Shown in pieces: positions 46,078 through 57,951 of a stretch of DNA of 64,000 nucleotides (its first letter is position 1; every line of letters begins with the position of its first letter). A program made the position numbers and the translations under genes. A model generated the notes under the pieces. That model was not told where the DNA came from and did not search any database. It worked only from the letters and a program-made list of their open reading frames with translations. The DNA is from Diphasiastrum complanatum (Eukaryota > Streptophyta > Lycopodiopsida > Lycopodiales > Lycopodiaceae). Where the stretch lies: the NCBI GenBank assembly GCA_029204225.1, contig CM055104.1, positions 41,943,233 to 42,007,232 of the forward strand, given 5' to 3'.

Positions 46078-47290
46078 ATGTCAACTCAGAGTCTAGTACA
46101 AGATCTGTCTTCAATCAGCAAGCCAACTTCTCCATGCGAAAGCTGTATTATCATTAAGCATGCTATGAGTCCCTTTAGTTCAGACTCAGTTCATACATCC
46201 AAGAGCTTGCTTGACCTTGTACATAGCGACATTTGTGGCCCAATGCAGACTGCTTCCACAGGTGGAGCTCTCTATTTCCTAACCTTCATCGACAACTTCT
46301 CTCGAAGGACTGCAACCTACTATCTGAAGAACAAATCCGAAGCATTCAAGTTCTTCATGTAGTTCAAGGCGTCTGCAAAAAACCAGACCCAGAGGAAGAT
46401 CAAGGCTCTACGCACAGATGGAGGGGGAGAGTACATCTCCACTAAATTCAAGGACTTCTGCAAGGCGAACGAGATACATCAACAATATACAACCAGCTAC
46501 TCACCTCAGCCCAATGGTGTAGCTGAGTGAAAGAATCAGACACTCATCGAAAGTGCCAAGAGCATGATGGCCCATGCCTCTCTTCCAAAGAAATTCTGGA
46601 CAGAAGCTGTTACTATAGCTACCTATTTGCAGAATCGATCCATCACCAAAGCCTTGAATGGAAAGACACTTATGAGGTGTGGACAGGATCAAAACCATCA
46701 CACAAACATATTCGAGTGTTTGGATGCATCGCTTTTGTTCAGATTTCTGAGGATCTAAGAAGAACGTAGATGACAAGAGCAGGAAAACAATTTTTCGGCT
46801 ATTTTCCAAATCACAAGGCATACAAGCTCTACAATCTGGATACCGAGAAGGCATTCACCAGTAGAGATGTCATTTTTGTGAAAAACCAGTTCATCGACCA
46901 CAAAGGGAAAGCCGCTGATAATTTTGATCCAAGGATCAAGCAACCAGTCAATTCCAATCTAGAGATTCAACTGTAGAACATCGACGCTGACTCAGACAAT
47001 GAGTCAGAACCTCAACGAGTCAACCCACATCATAGGACCAAAGTTCAACCCAGAAGGTCAAACAAGTCCAAATAGCCTCCATCTAGATTTATGGATGATC
47101 CGGCTTGCTATTTTGTGCAAGAACCAACCACCGTTTCTAAGGCAATGTCTACTGTTGATGTTGACTAGTGGAAAGCAGCGATGGACACCGAATTCGATTC
47201 TCTTATGGAGAATCAAACATGGACACTCATTGAGCTGCCAAAGGACCAGAAACCAATTTCATGCAAATGGAATATGGTCACTTTGAGCTC
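46078..47290 (+). pseudogene. Copia-C integrase and start of RT
   Basis: The integrase core is readable with shifts. SLLDLVHSDICGPM holds the first catalytic Asp and FLTFIDNFSRRTATYYL follows. GGGEYISTKFKDFC holds the catalytic Glu, then YSPQPNGVAE with a TGA at 46528 and FWTEAVTIATYLQNRS. A TAG stops the frame at 46360. The linker VFGCIAFVQISEDLRR and KAYKLYNLDTEKAFTSRDV is followed by AAMDTEFDSLMENQTWTLIE. RT opens with QKPISCKWN and then breaks off near 47290. No RNase H or 3' LTR is present; the junction with Copia-E is at about 47355. Confidence 0.8.
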
Positions 47291-47357
47291 CATCAATAGC
47301 CTTTTGATCCACAAGATCTCCTTTGTAGTGGATGTACGTGCCTTATAATTGGCCTAA

Positions 47358-48087
47358 TATAGCAAAATATACATGTCAATAATGCAAAAGAGCACAAGAC
47401 AATAGCGGATGAAATCACGTGCTCTACAAAGCTAATTCAATCTATAAAAGGAATGAACCTATTACTGACAATAAAGAATCAATGCGCAAGGCATCTACTT
47501 CGTCTATCTCTGATAAGCTTATGATGCTATATCTTACACACACACTTGTTCTTAATCTCTTAATCACTGAATACGAAAATGGTATTCAATATATATACAC
47601 AATGTTATAGGTGTGCAGATGAAAAAAGTACGAAGTGGATGTGTTGTCTGTAGGAGATCGTGGGTGGCTATTGTCGTTGTCAAATCCGTTAGCACAGTTG
47701 TATGGGATGAGCGTGAAAAGGTTCGTGACGTCATCATTCGCTGAAATGAACGTTGGTGAAGATGCGAAAAATGCGTCACTCTGACGAAATGCCTTAGGAT
47801 TTGATTTACAAGATGCCTTCGCTTTTCCTAGGGCACCTTTGGCATTTTGTAAGGTAGTATCACCTTTTTCGCCTGTCACAAAACACGTGTAAAAACACAA
47901 TGTCACGTTTTTCGCCTTTTCTTCGCCTGTGAGAATTTACTTGTATTTATGCAGACAGTCGTTTTTTATTCGTCTGTCTTATTTTACATGTAGATATGCA
48001 GACTGTGCAACAACATGAGTAAAAATGCAGCATGAATGGAGGCAGATTAAAATAAGATCTAGGAGAGTAGAGGAGATAAATCCAACA
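47358..48087 (-). repeat. Copia-E 3' LTR, truncated
   Basis: On the minus strand it begins TGTTGGATTTATC after the polypurine tract TTAAGGGGGG (plus 48088-48098). It stops where 5' LTR sequence continues for another 526 bp. The right part of the LTR and its target duplication are lost. Confidence 0.88.
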
Positions 48088-48094
48088 ACCCCCC

Positions 48095-49290
48095 TTAATC
48101 TGGATCCATGAATGCCTTGATCTTCAGACTAAGCAATGCACAAAATTTGTTGTGTGCAATAACACTTAATGCTTTCGTGAATATATATGTAACCATATCC
48201 TGTGTTCTACAGTACGTTAAGCTTACCTCCTTGTTGAGAACCTTGTCCCTGATGTAGTGATATATGATTTCAATGTGCTTACTCCTAGAGTGAAATCTAG
48301 GGTTGGTCGATAAGACAATAGCACTCTGATTATCACAGAACAAAATTGTAGGGCTGTACTGATACAGCTGAACGTTTGACAATAAATTTCTCAACCAAAA
48401 TGCTTCTTTAATAGATTGAGAAGCAACAATATATTATGCTTCTATAGAAGAAAGTGCGATAGAGGTTTGCTTACGACTGATCCATGAGATAGGACTGCCA
48501 TTGGAGAAGAATGTAAATCCAGATGTGGACTTACAATCGTCTACATCTCCTCCCCAGCTTGCATCAGAATATCCACTGAGCTGATGAAGATTGTCGTTGC
48601 TGACATCTCCATAGCAGATGCATTGGTCCATGGTAGCTCGAATATGCCTCATGAATCTTATGAGAGCCTCCAATGGGTAATGCCAAGATTAGCCATATAT
48701 TGGTTGAGTGAGCTTACTGCAAAAGAGATATCTGGTCTTGTACAGAACATTGCGTACATGAGAGATCCAAGTATCGATCGATAAGGATACTCTCTCATCA
48801 GCTCCTCTTTCTGCTTGGTCTGGGGACATTGGTCCTTTGACAAATGCAGGCCTAGATCCATTGGTGAGTGAGCTAATTTACAATTCATTAGATTGTATAT
48901 GTTAAGAACATTGTGAAGATATCTTTGTTGAGTGATGTAAATCAGTCATCTCGCTTTGTCTCTGTGGATTTGAATGCCCAGACAGAAGTGAGCTTCGTCC
49001 AGATCAATCATGTCGAACTCTGAAAACAGCATTTGCTTAGAATCCTTGACCAAATTAGTATTATTGTTGAAGAGCAACGTATCATCCACGTATAAGGTGA
49101 TGATAATGAAGGATTGTTGCACTGACTTGGAATAGACGTTGCAATCAGCAATGCTTGGTTTGAATCACTGTTCGATGAGGAATGTGTTGATCCTCTGAGC
49201 CCAAACTCTGGCAGACTGTTTTCAGCCGCAAAGTGCTGTGTGGAGTTTACAAACATGATTCTTCATACCTTCCAGAACGTATCCTTCGAG
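48095..49290 (-). pseudogene. Copia-E RT (second half) and RNase H
   Basis: RT reads IIITLYVDDTLLF with an intact YVDD box (plus 49081-49092), then FDMIDLDEAHFCLGIQI, YRSILGSLMYAMFCTRPDIS and NQYMANLG. RNase H reads GYSDASWGGDVDDCKSTSGF, ISWISRKQTSIALSS, ILFCDNQSAIVLSTNPRFHS and RSKHIEIIYHYIRD. This matches the copia RNase H order up to the C-terminus MDPD. In-frame stops (for example in ALCG*KQSA and near 48435) and frameshifts make it inactive. Confidence 0.85.
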
Positions 49291-50130
49291 CTAGATCATG
49301 TAAATATCTTCTTGTATAACTCCATATAGGCTGTTTGCATCAAGTTAATGTACTTCGAGGTCGGCAGTTGCAGCACAAGACAGGAGCATTCGGATCGACG
49401 AATGCTTGACTACTGGACTGAAAGTCTCGCTGTAGTCGACGTTGGGAATCTGAGTGAATCCTTGTGCTACTAGTCTTGTCTTCCTTCGATCAATTTCTCC
49501 ATTGGCATTGAATTTGATCTTGAAGATCCATTTGCAATCAATGATATTGCATCCAATAGGAGCTTTGACTAGTGGCTAGGTCTGGTTCTTAATCAGAGAA
49601 GAATACTCTCTGTCCATAGCTTCTCTCCAGAAATCAAAGTCTGGTTGGCTGAGTGCCTCTTCAACTGTCGTCAGTTCCTGTATCAAGAGACATGCAGACT
49701 CAGGAGTATACCTTGTGGGCTGTGTGCACACTCAGCTTGATCTTTTGGGAGGATTCGATTGATGAACCACTCCTGGGACTTGTTGCTTGGTAGCAGCAAC
49801 GTCTTCATCTAATTCGTTGTCAAGAAGTGGGTCAACAATAGACACGCATGAGCCAGAAGCTCAGAAAGTCGTGTCAATAGTAGGTGATGAAGGTTCTCCT
49901 GGAGCAATATCCTTGTCTTTGATGTCGACGAACTGATCCTAGATAAAGACTGTATCCCAGCTATACACGATTTGTTGGGTATCAGGATCATACAACTTGT
50001 ATGTATTATCAGATGAAGTATATCCAATCAGGATGGTCTTGAGACCTTGGAAGTCCAATTTCTTCCTCGTGTCTTTTGAGATCTGCGCGTAGGCAACGCA
50101 TCCAAACACTCTTAGGTTCTTCACAGGGGG
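49291..50130 (-). pseudogene. Copia-E integrase-RT linker and RT N-terminus
   Basis: Minus-strand frames give KNLRVFGCVAYAQISKDTRK, LDFQGLKTILIGYTSSDNTY and KLYDPDTQQIVYSWDTVFI, the usual linker after integrase. Below about 49750 the RT start is scattered over several frames. Confidence 0.65.
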
Positions 50131-50935
50131 TTAGAGCCTGTCTACACCTCGTGGGGTGTCTTGCCTGAGAGGGCCTTGGTCGAACATCTCTTCTGGACGT
50201 AAGCTGCAGTGGAGACAGCTTCGGCCCAGAATCTCTTGGACAGCGATGCAGTGTGCTAGCATACATTTGGGTGATTCAACCAGGGTACGGTTCTTCCTCT
50301 CGGCCAAGCCATTAGACTGAAGACTGTAAGGAGTGATGAATTGCTGCTCAATCCCTTGGCTTTGGCAGTACTCCTTAAACGCGATAGAGATATATTCTCC
50401 ACCATTGTCTGACCTTAGAGCCTTGATCGTCCATCCAGTCTCCTTTTTTGCATGCTCCTTGAAGACTCTGAAGCAGTTGAAAACTTCTGATTTTTTCTTT
50501 ATAAAGTACACCATAGTCCTTTCTGGAAAATTCATCAATAAAAGTTATAAAATACTTTGCATTCTTCAACGAAGGATTTTTCATCGGGCCACAAATGTCT
50601 GAATGTACAATGTCTAACAATCCTCTAGCAATATGCTGATGGCTTGATTTAAATGGTTTCCCAGTCTGTTTACCAACTAGACAGTCTTGAGAGACAGGTA
50701 ACTGGAGTTTATCACAAGGATAGTCGAGATCAAGAACAATAGATTGTCTAAACATTTGTTGTACAGCAGCATGATTCAAATGACCAAGTCTATAATGCCA
50801 AAGTAAACTTTTATTTGCATGAATAGAAGTACTGAGCGCTTGACTAGAGGCAAAAAAGCAATGACTTAATTTATACAAGTATTCATGCCTCTTTTTGAGT
50901 GCTAGGATCTTGCCTGTCCTATCAATACTTTGCAC
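50131..50935 (-). pseudogene. Copia-E integrase
   Basis: The pre-integrase region has WHYRLGHLNH and DCLVGKQTGKPFKSS; the first Cys of the HHCC pair is not in place. The catalytic core shows GLLDIVHSDICGPM and YFITFIDEFSRKDY. After a frameshift come WTIKALRSDNGGEYISIAF with the catalytic Glu and YSLQSNGLAERKNRTL. A second shift scatters the C-terminal part to about 50009. Confidence 0.82.
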
Positions 50936-52110
50936 TGATCACATTCGAATTCTACTCTATGTCCTAGATCTGTGATTCTGCTTACAGAGAGCAGATTCGT
51001 AGACAAATTTGGTACAAACAAGACTTTAGAAAGTAGCTTAGACTGATCATTTGCAAAGCTTAATCTCATAGTACCTTCACCTTTAATAGCTTGTGTGCTA
51101 TTGTCGTCAAGGTGAACATATTTCTTGGTACTGTAAGGTGTATAGGACTCGAAACAACCAATGAGACTGGTCATGTGCTGAGTGGCTCCGGAATCCATGA
51201 ACCAAGAACTGTCGCCGGATGCTCTTTGATAACTGGTCATGAAGGCATCATGATCCGTTTCTTGAATAGGCTTTGGAGCTTCTGCAGTTGCATTTGCCAC
51301 TTGATTCGACTGTCCCTTGCTGTTGTTCTTTGCTTGTAGTATCCGGCAGTCTTGAATTTCGTGGTTGTTTCGCTTGCAGTATCTATAGAACAACTTCTTC
51401 TTCATCTGCGAATTCGACTGTACTTTGAGTTGTGCTGATTTTTGGTCTGGCTTTGATTGCTTCGGGGCTTTCTTCTTTTGCTTAGTCGTGCTCTTGTTGA
51501 TGTATAAGGCGTGAGAATTAGCCAAGGAACTCAAGGCTTCGTTCTTTCGCGTGTCTTTCTGCAACAACATAGTAATGACTCTCGAAAGAGTCAGTTCTGG
51601 ATGTGTCATGATGCTCATCACCCAGCTATCGTATGAGCTTGGCAAGCTTGTAAGCAGTTGCATTACTGCGTCTTGATCGTCTATGATAGATCCAACAACG
51701 GTCATTTGCCTTAGCAGGTTCTTGAATTGATTGATGTGATTCTGTAGGGAATCACCATTTTTCATCTTGAGGGAGTAAAATTTCTTCCTGAGATGTAGCT
51801 TGGAAGCTATATCTCGCACTTCGTATAGTGTGCTCAAGATGTCCCAGACTTCTTTCGATGTTTGAGCCTCGGATACATGGCCGATTTGGGTCTCCGTGAT
51901 GTTGAGGATGATCAACGTGAAAGCCTTTCCATCCTTCAGCTTCCATCTGGCGATTGTTGCATCGTTTGCTTCGAGTTTCCCTTCTGCACCTCTAACAACG
52001 CCATACAATTATTTAGCCATTAGTACAGTTTTCATCTTAAAATTTTACAAATGGTAATTGGCTCCATCAAGCTTGTCCATGATGGAACGGGCTTTCCCTT
52101 GGGAATCCAT
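50902..52110 (-). pseudogene. Copia-E gag and protease
   Basis: One 368-codon frame (52008-50902) covers most of gag and all of protease. Upstream, MDKLDGANYHL at about 52080-52110 is the true gag start, separated by two TAA codons where Copia-C has Trp and Glu. The gag core has SKEVWDILSTLYEVRD and SKLHLRKKFYSLKMKNGDSL. The knuckle reads FYRYCKRNNHEIQDC with the first Cys replaced by Tyr. Protease has SWFMDSGATQHMTS. The frame then continues LLSKVLFVPNLSTNLLSVSR to the pre-integrase region. Confidence 0.85.
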
Positions 52111-52252
52111 GTGGAGGATTAATCTAAGTGATAGGCAAAACTATCATTGACTTAAATATGAAAATTGGGCACTGAGTTATAGAACAAGAAGACAATTACT
52201 CTATCAGCTAGTAGAGTCTTATATTGTGGAAGCTTATCAGGCTATGAAAATA

Positions 52253-52264
52253 GCTCTGATACCA
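52253..52264 (-). other. Copia-E tRNA-iMet primer-binding site
   Basis: TGGTATCAGAGC on the minus strand directly follows the LTR end CTCCAACA. Confidence 0.9.
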
Positions 52265-53523
52265 TGTTGGAGAAAGCGGGTGTGTCATGTGTGAGAGACG
52301 AAAATAGCTCGAAAAGAAAACGAACACGAAATAGAAGAGAACTCGAAACTCAAACGAAAAACGAACTCAAAACTCGAACGAGAAACGAACTCGAACTGTT
52401 CGTGCACAACGGAATGAGCTATATTACTCTTTCCCTAAGCATGACTACGCGCATCAGAAATGAACAAAACGTTAGTGATAGAAATCACAGTCGTTCTGAT
52501 TACGTAGCCAAACATTAACAAAACATCAGAAGAATAATTTGTCGAGAACAGCTAGACAAATTATTTGTCGCGAATGATTCGCAAAGAGCTAGACTGGGCT
52601 CGACTAATAATCAGTCGCGAATGATTCGCGAAAGGCAAGACTAAATACTAGTCGTCAACAGCTAGACTAATAATAACTTGCTAAGAACATATACCAAATT
52701 GAGCAACAAGAGAGTCAAACATAATGATAAAAGCATAGCATCATCAACGCAAATCTGAATGCAGAACAAAAGAGTTGTTATCAGATTAAGTATAGCAAAA
52801 TATACATGTCAATAATGTGGTAGAGCACAAGACAATAGCAGACGAAATCGCGTGTTCTACAAAGCTAATTCAATCTGTAAAAGGAATGAACCTATTACTG
52901 ACAATAAAGAATCAATGCGCAAGGCATCTACTTCGTCTATCTCTAATAAGCTTCTGATTTGCTATATCTTACACACACACTTGTTCTTAATCTCTTAATC
53001 ATTGTATACGCAAAATGGTATTCAATATATATACACAATGTTACAGGTGTGCAGATGAAGAAAATGCAAAGTGGATGTGATGTCTGTAGGAGATCGTGGG
53101 TGGCTGTTGTCGTTGTCAAATTCGTTCGCACAGTTGTCTGGGATGAGCGTGAAAAGGGCCGTGACGTCAGCCTTCGCTGAAATGAACGTTGGTGAAGATG
53201 CGAAAAATGTGTCACTCCGAAGAAATGCCTTAGGATTTGATTTACAAGATGTCTTCGTTTTTCCTAGGGCACCTTTGGCATTTTGTAAGGTAGTGTCGTC
53301 TTTTTCGCCTGTCACAAAACACATGTAAAAACACAGTGTCGCATTTTTTGCCTTTTTTTTGCCTGTGAAAATTTACTTGTATTTATGCAAATAGTCGTTT
53401 TTTATTCATCTGTCTTATTTTACATGTAAATATGCAGACTGTGCGACAACATGAGTAAAAATGCAGCATGAATGGAGGCAGATTAAAATAGGATTTAGGA
53501 GAGTAGATGAGATAAATCCAACA
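52265..53523 (-). repeat. Copia-E 5' LTR (1259 bp)
   Basis: On the minus strand it runs from TGTTGGATTTATC to CTCCAACA. Inside, the part at 52540-52680 has repeated AGCTAGAC and CGCGAATGATTCGC words with dyad symmetry. The part at 53190-53370 has GCGAAAAATG and TTTTTCGCC words shared with the array at 43.95-44.4 kb. Confidence 0.9.
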
Positions 53524-55741
53524 GGAGTTTCTACTTTTTTGCACCTATCCATATTGAATTTTTTAAGAATTGAAGTGGCATAATGGAAAATTTGACAAAT
53601 GAAACTATTATTATAAACTCTTACTACTTCAATACCCAAAATATAGTACAAGGATCCTAAATTTCTCATTTTGAACTCCATATACAATGCCATCTTGGTC
53701 TCATTGATTGATCAACATTGTTTCACAAAAAGTGATATCATCTACATACAATGAGAGTATAAGTACATCGCCATCATGAAATTTAAAATAAAATGAGGAT
53801 CTAAATCACTTATATTAAATCCAAGTAAGATAAGGAAGGAATGTCCGAGCATGCCATGATCTTGGTGCTTTCTTCAATCCATACAAGCTTTCCTTGAATA
53901 GCACAGTTTGTCTTCAAATCCATGTTGAATGAAGCCCTCGGGTTGCTCCATATAGATATCTTCCTTGAAATAGCCATAAAAAAAAGCATTAGACACATCC
54001 ATTTGTAAAAGCATCCAATTGACGTGTGAAGATAGAGCAATCAAGATTTTTTAATTGTTGTCATCTTGGCCACGGGTGCAAAGGTCTCTTCATAGTCCAA
54101 GTCTTTGTTTTGTGCATATCCTTTTGCACATAGCCGAGTCTTAAGTTTGTTGATTGATCCATCTTGGTTATATTGGTTCTAAAAACCCATTTACAACCAA
54201 ATGATTTCTTGTTAGATGGTAGATCTACCAATTTTCAAGTGTGAATGTAAATCAATTCATTGTATTCTATGATCATATCTTCATACCAATCTTTTGAATT
54301 TAATGCTTCTTGAACACATGAAGGTTCATCAAAGGAAGTGAAAAGAGCATTAGAGATGTTATCAACTTCAACTTGCCTCCCTTTTTCAAGATAAGTGAGT
54401 CTCGAAGGCTCGGATTTGGATCTAGAAGATCTTCTTGGAGACATAAGATCTTGAGATTCTTCCTCTTCAAGTCTTGGGCCATCTCCATCAATGACTTGAA
54501 CATTTTTTGGTTGAGAAGATGCTTGATCAAGCAAACATTTGGATGCTCCATCTAGCTTGCAGATCTTTCCTTCATGAAACATTACATCTCTACTAGTTAC
54601 AATCTTCTTAGTAGAGATTACATAGATCTTCTAATCTTTGCTTGAAGAACAATAATCAGCAAAATTTCATTGAATTAGGATATTCTTTTGTCTCTTCTTA
54701 CACTAAGAGGTACATGCACAAAGCATATGGATCCAAAGATCCTCAAATGAATAACATTTGGTTTCTTCTTAAACAACAATTCTGATGGTGTTTTACCATC
54801 TACTGCACTACTTGGTAATCTATTACAAAGATAAGTAGCACAAAAATTTGCTTTTCCTCCCCAAATCCATCCTTAAGGCCTTTGCACATTCACATAGAGT
54901 ATTGTTCTTCCTCTCAGCCACCCCATTTTATTGAGGTGTGTAGGGGCATGAATACTCCTCCTTGATGCCATTTTTCTCACAAAAAACATTTCAAGCTCGT
55001 GGAGATGTAGATTCCCACAAGGACCTTGAACTTCAAAAAAGTCTGAAACACCATAGATTTAGAAGATAAGAGATATATCCAAGTATATCTACTATGATCA
55101 TCAATAATTGTGACAAACATAGTTGCTCCTCCATTGCTTTTGCTACTTGAAAAGTGCACATCCGACTGGATTAGATACAAAACTTGAGATGATCTATTAG
55201 AGGATCCAGGAAAAGGCATTTTGTGTGCTTTTGCTAAAGCACAAGCCCCACATGTCTTAGCACTCTTCAACAAGATTTTGGGCAAATCAACAACCTTTGC
55301 ATCTTTGCACATTGTCTTCATAGCTTTGAAGTTGGGATGGCCCAATCTTTTGTGCCAAGCTTTACTTGAGGGAGCTCTTCCTCGGCCATCGAGCAATGGT
55401 TAGATTCCACATAAGCATCAAACTTAAATAACCTCCCAAATCTTGTTCTCCTTGCAATCATCTCTCATCCCTCTTAATAAAAGAAGCATCCACAACAAAT
55501 TGGACTTGGAATCCACTATCTAACATTTCTCCAACACTTAACAAGCTTTTAGTGATGTTAGGCACATATAACACATCATCAAGTTTCAAGATCTTGGAGG
55601 ATCCAAGAATCATAGGAACACATCCTATCCCTTCTATCTTACATTCATGATTATTTTTTATCTTAGATGCATTATAGAAAGAAAGAAAGTTGTTCAAAAT
55701 TTTCCTTTTGATTGGTCATGTGGGAGCTAGCCTCATCAATC
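53524..55741 (-). pseudogene. Copia-D: copia pol, minus strand, interrupted at both ends
   Basis: From right to left it starts inside protease (DEASSHMTNQKENF), then IEGIGCVPMILGSSKILKLD, DVLYVPNITKSLLSVGEM and the pre-integrase KAWHKRLGHPNFKAM with CGACALAK. Integrase follows with QSDVHFSSSKS, FVTIIDDHSRYTWIYLL and YTPQ*NGVAERKN. The linker EKGRQVEVDNISNALFTSF leads to EPSCVQEALNSKDWYEDM. RT has FKEDIYMEQPEGF, an intact YVDD (plus 53737-53748), FKMRNLGSLYYILGIEV and FNMDRCKKVETP. It stops at the Copia-E insertion. The missing 5' part of protease was displaced by N5. It is the likeliest relative of the source that mobilised the N family. Confidence 0.8.
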
Positions 55742-56399
55742 TATGAAGAAATTAGATCACAAAGATCCAATTTGTGCCCTTTGATATTTGGCTTATATGG
55801 ATAGCACATCTAGCTTCGTTAACAATGTATAAATTTTGCATCTACTACATATAGAAGATGTAAACTCAATAAGAACTTATCAAAAACACTTATGTAAGTT
55901 AATTTATTGTTTTAGTCTGTACAACAATCGTACAACAATAGTACTCAATGGATTCACAAACTTATAAAAAATAGCATTGTACACACAAGATCTCACTATA
56001 TCACCACCAAGATGCAAAAAAGGATGTAGAAACCCAAAGAGATATCTTCCATAAGAATGAATGAGAGAGATGAATTCCTCCCATGCTTTTAGTCTATTTA
56101 TAACATCCTCTTGTCCTATTTGGAAGCTCTTACACAAGCTTATCTATTTATGAAAGTTTCTAGATCTCTTCCAAACCCTAGATCTAACATGACTAAATTC
56201 AATGCATGTAAATGAACCAATATTAAGAGGTCTATGTGGGACCTTCTCAACTTGCCTAAGTTGCAAACAATAGTAAATCCACTATTCTTTAGGCCTTATT
56301 AATTTTATAAAGTCTATCTCCAATATGAAAATGCATATTGGCCTCAAATTTGCCAATTAAACTCAACTTGACTAAACTAAACTAGTTGATATTTTTCAC
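55742..56399 (-). repeat. N5 3' LTR (about 658 bp)
   Basis: On the minus strand it starts TGAAAAATATCAACTAG and ends near CTTCATA. AAGATCCAA, CCTTTGATATTTGG and CACAAGATCTCACTATA align in order with N3 LTR blocks. Its inner edge touches Copia-D protease sequence. Confidence 0.75.
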
Positions 56400-57676
56400 T
56401 CTCCCTCTTCAAGTAGTTTTACCACACAACTTTGATCTAACTTTCAAATGATCTTCATCCTAAGTAGAGACCTCCTTTCCAAGGTTTTATGATAACTTGC
56501 ATAATTGATAAGAATAGTGCCCACATTGGATGCTTCACTATTTCTTACATCAATTTTACATATCAAGATGTAACTAGAACATGAAGAACCAAATAAAATG
56601 TAAATGCAGTGATTCCTCTATGATTTCACCTTTGAATGCTCTGGAAAATAACAACAAATAAACAATAAATGTGAGTAATCAACCAATGCTTGCATGTCTC
56701 CTCCATCTTTGTCCTTCCTTTATATGTCTCCACCAAGAAAATCCATGAATGAGCCTCCATCTCCATCTTGCCACAAGATATCATCATCACTTGATGACTT
56801 GACCATGAATGAGTGATACAATGAGTCTCCCTTCAAGAATGCTAGTACAACTCCAAGAATGCTAGTACAAGTCCAAGATCAAAATGATGCAAAACAATGT
56901 AACTAGTTTCACCATATCTTGACAATCTGCTCACATTCACATGAAATTGCTCAAACATGGGATACAACAGATAAAGTAAACTTGAACAACACTTCCTTGT
57001 TGCTCCCTTGGCCTTACTTGAGTCTTCAAACACTTGCAAAAACAGATCCAAAATATCTTTGCCACTTGACTTCCCTTTGATGCTCTTGACTAGCTCCAAA
57101 TTGTCACCTTTCCTTTTGTGTTATTGAAGCCCTTCAAGATCAACCTCTTGATCTTCCTCTTGACCATAAAAGTCATTGACTAAGACCTCTTTTTCAGATC
57201 CATTAGTTGCTTCCATTCCATCAAAACCACATCTACACAAGAAGATGTACCAAAACATTTGAGAAAAGCAAAGTGTGTACCTTCAACTTGCTTACCCTTC
57301 TCATCATATGTAAGCCTAGATGGCTTTTGTCTTTCCCTTGATGCTCTTCTTAGAACTCGACTTGGAGAGGCATCTCCACCATCACCATCTAAAGAACCAT
57401 TTCTTTTGCAAACTTTGAAAGATTTGCCTCCTAAGAGTTAGAATCCTTGATGTAGACTTGGACTCATAAACCTTCTTTAGAGTTTCCCAAGCCTCACTAG
57501 ATGTAGTGAACTTACCAACTTCTTTGAGAAGTTCATTAGTCACATTCATCTTGATCATATGAAGAGCTTTCTTTGCCCTCCTATCATACCCTTGAGGTGC
57601 CACACGTCTCCTCTCCACACCTACAACAATATCCATCAACTCATTCATCTAGGAGAGACTCCATTCTCATATAGGA

Positions 57677-57764
57677 GCACCCAACGGGGTTGGCTCAACT
57701 GGTTAGCTTGGCATCCAAAGTTTCTTTGGTCCCAGGTTCGAGCCTCCCCTTGGAAACCAAGAAG
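57677..57764 (+). mobile_element. tRNA-like SINE unit 1
   Basis: An A-box-like TGGCTCAACTGG and a B-box-like GGTTCGAGCC are 36 bp apart, close to tRNA promoter spacing. Between them CCAAAGTTTCTTTGG is a perfect hairpin in anticodon-arm position. The unit ends GAAACCAAGAAG and is flanked by CATTCTCATATAGGA (57662-57676 and 57765-57779). It inserted into N5 gag in the opposite strand. It is too degenerate for a working tRNA. Confidence 0.65.
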
Positions 57765-57779
57765 CATTCTCATATAGGA

Positions 57780-57863
57780 CCCAACGGGGTTGGCTCAATG
57801 GTTGGCTTGGCATCCAAAGTTTCTTTGGTCCCAGGTTCAAGCCTCCCCGTGGAAACCAAGAAG
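57780..57863 (+). mobile_element. tRNA-like SINE unit 2
   Basis: Near copy of unit 1: TGGCTCAATGGTTGGCTTGG and GGTTCAAGCC with the same central hairpin and 3' end. It is followed by a third CATTCTCATATAGGA at 57864-57878. Differences from unit 1 are a handful of bases and a 2-4 bp gap. Confidence 0.65.
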
Positions 57864-57951
57864 CATTCTCATATAGGAGAGACTCCATTCTCACCTTCCA
57901 AGTTGAATAGTTGCCTATCATTGCTCTCCAGAAACCTCCATTTGTCACCAT

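Larger units (their letters stand above)
47358..53523 (-). mobile_element. Copia-E: Ty1/copia element, minus strand, 3' LTR truncated
   Basis: The 5' LTR is complete at 52265-53523 (1259 bp) with the primer site beside it at 52253-52264. The 3' LTR keeps only its first 730 bp (47358-48087), corresponding to 52791-53523. By eye the two LTR copies differ at roughly one base in fifteen, so this is an older insertion than N3. The internal order gag, protease, integrase, RT, RNase H is standard copia. All genes carry stops or shifts. On its right flank the sequence continues the RT of Copia-D (KKVETP), so Copia-E inserted there. On its left it is fused to truncated Copia-C. Confidence 0.9.
55742..57951 (-). 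mobile_element. N5: N-family element nested in Copia-D
   Basis: The 3' LTR (55742-56399) and its polypurine tract CTTGAAGAGGGAG are clear. The internal part repeats the N family: YLLYPMFEQFHVNVSRLSRY, SYIVLHHFDLGLVLAF, then the charged KGKSSGKDILDLFLQVFEDS. Gag follows (57648-57382: KKALHMIKMNVTNELLKEVG, SEAWETLKKVYESKS) and the gag start MVTNGGF with NYSTWKVRMESLLYE at 57951. Between knuckle and RT strip almost everything is deleted (gag jumps near 57390 from QSLQKK to WFFRW). No 5' LTR or primer site is visible beyond 57951. Confidence 0.78.

Noticed and set aside
52264-52518. 84-codon frame rich in Arg, Asn and Glu
   Set aside because: Lies in the Copia-E 5' LTR and comes from GAACTCGAAAC-type repeats; no domain.
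57677-57863. Functional tRNA gene
   Set aside because: A and B boxes are only approximate, the acceptor stem does not pair properly and the two units differ in the D-arm region. A tRNA-derived SINE fits better.
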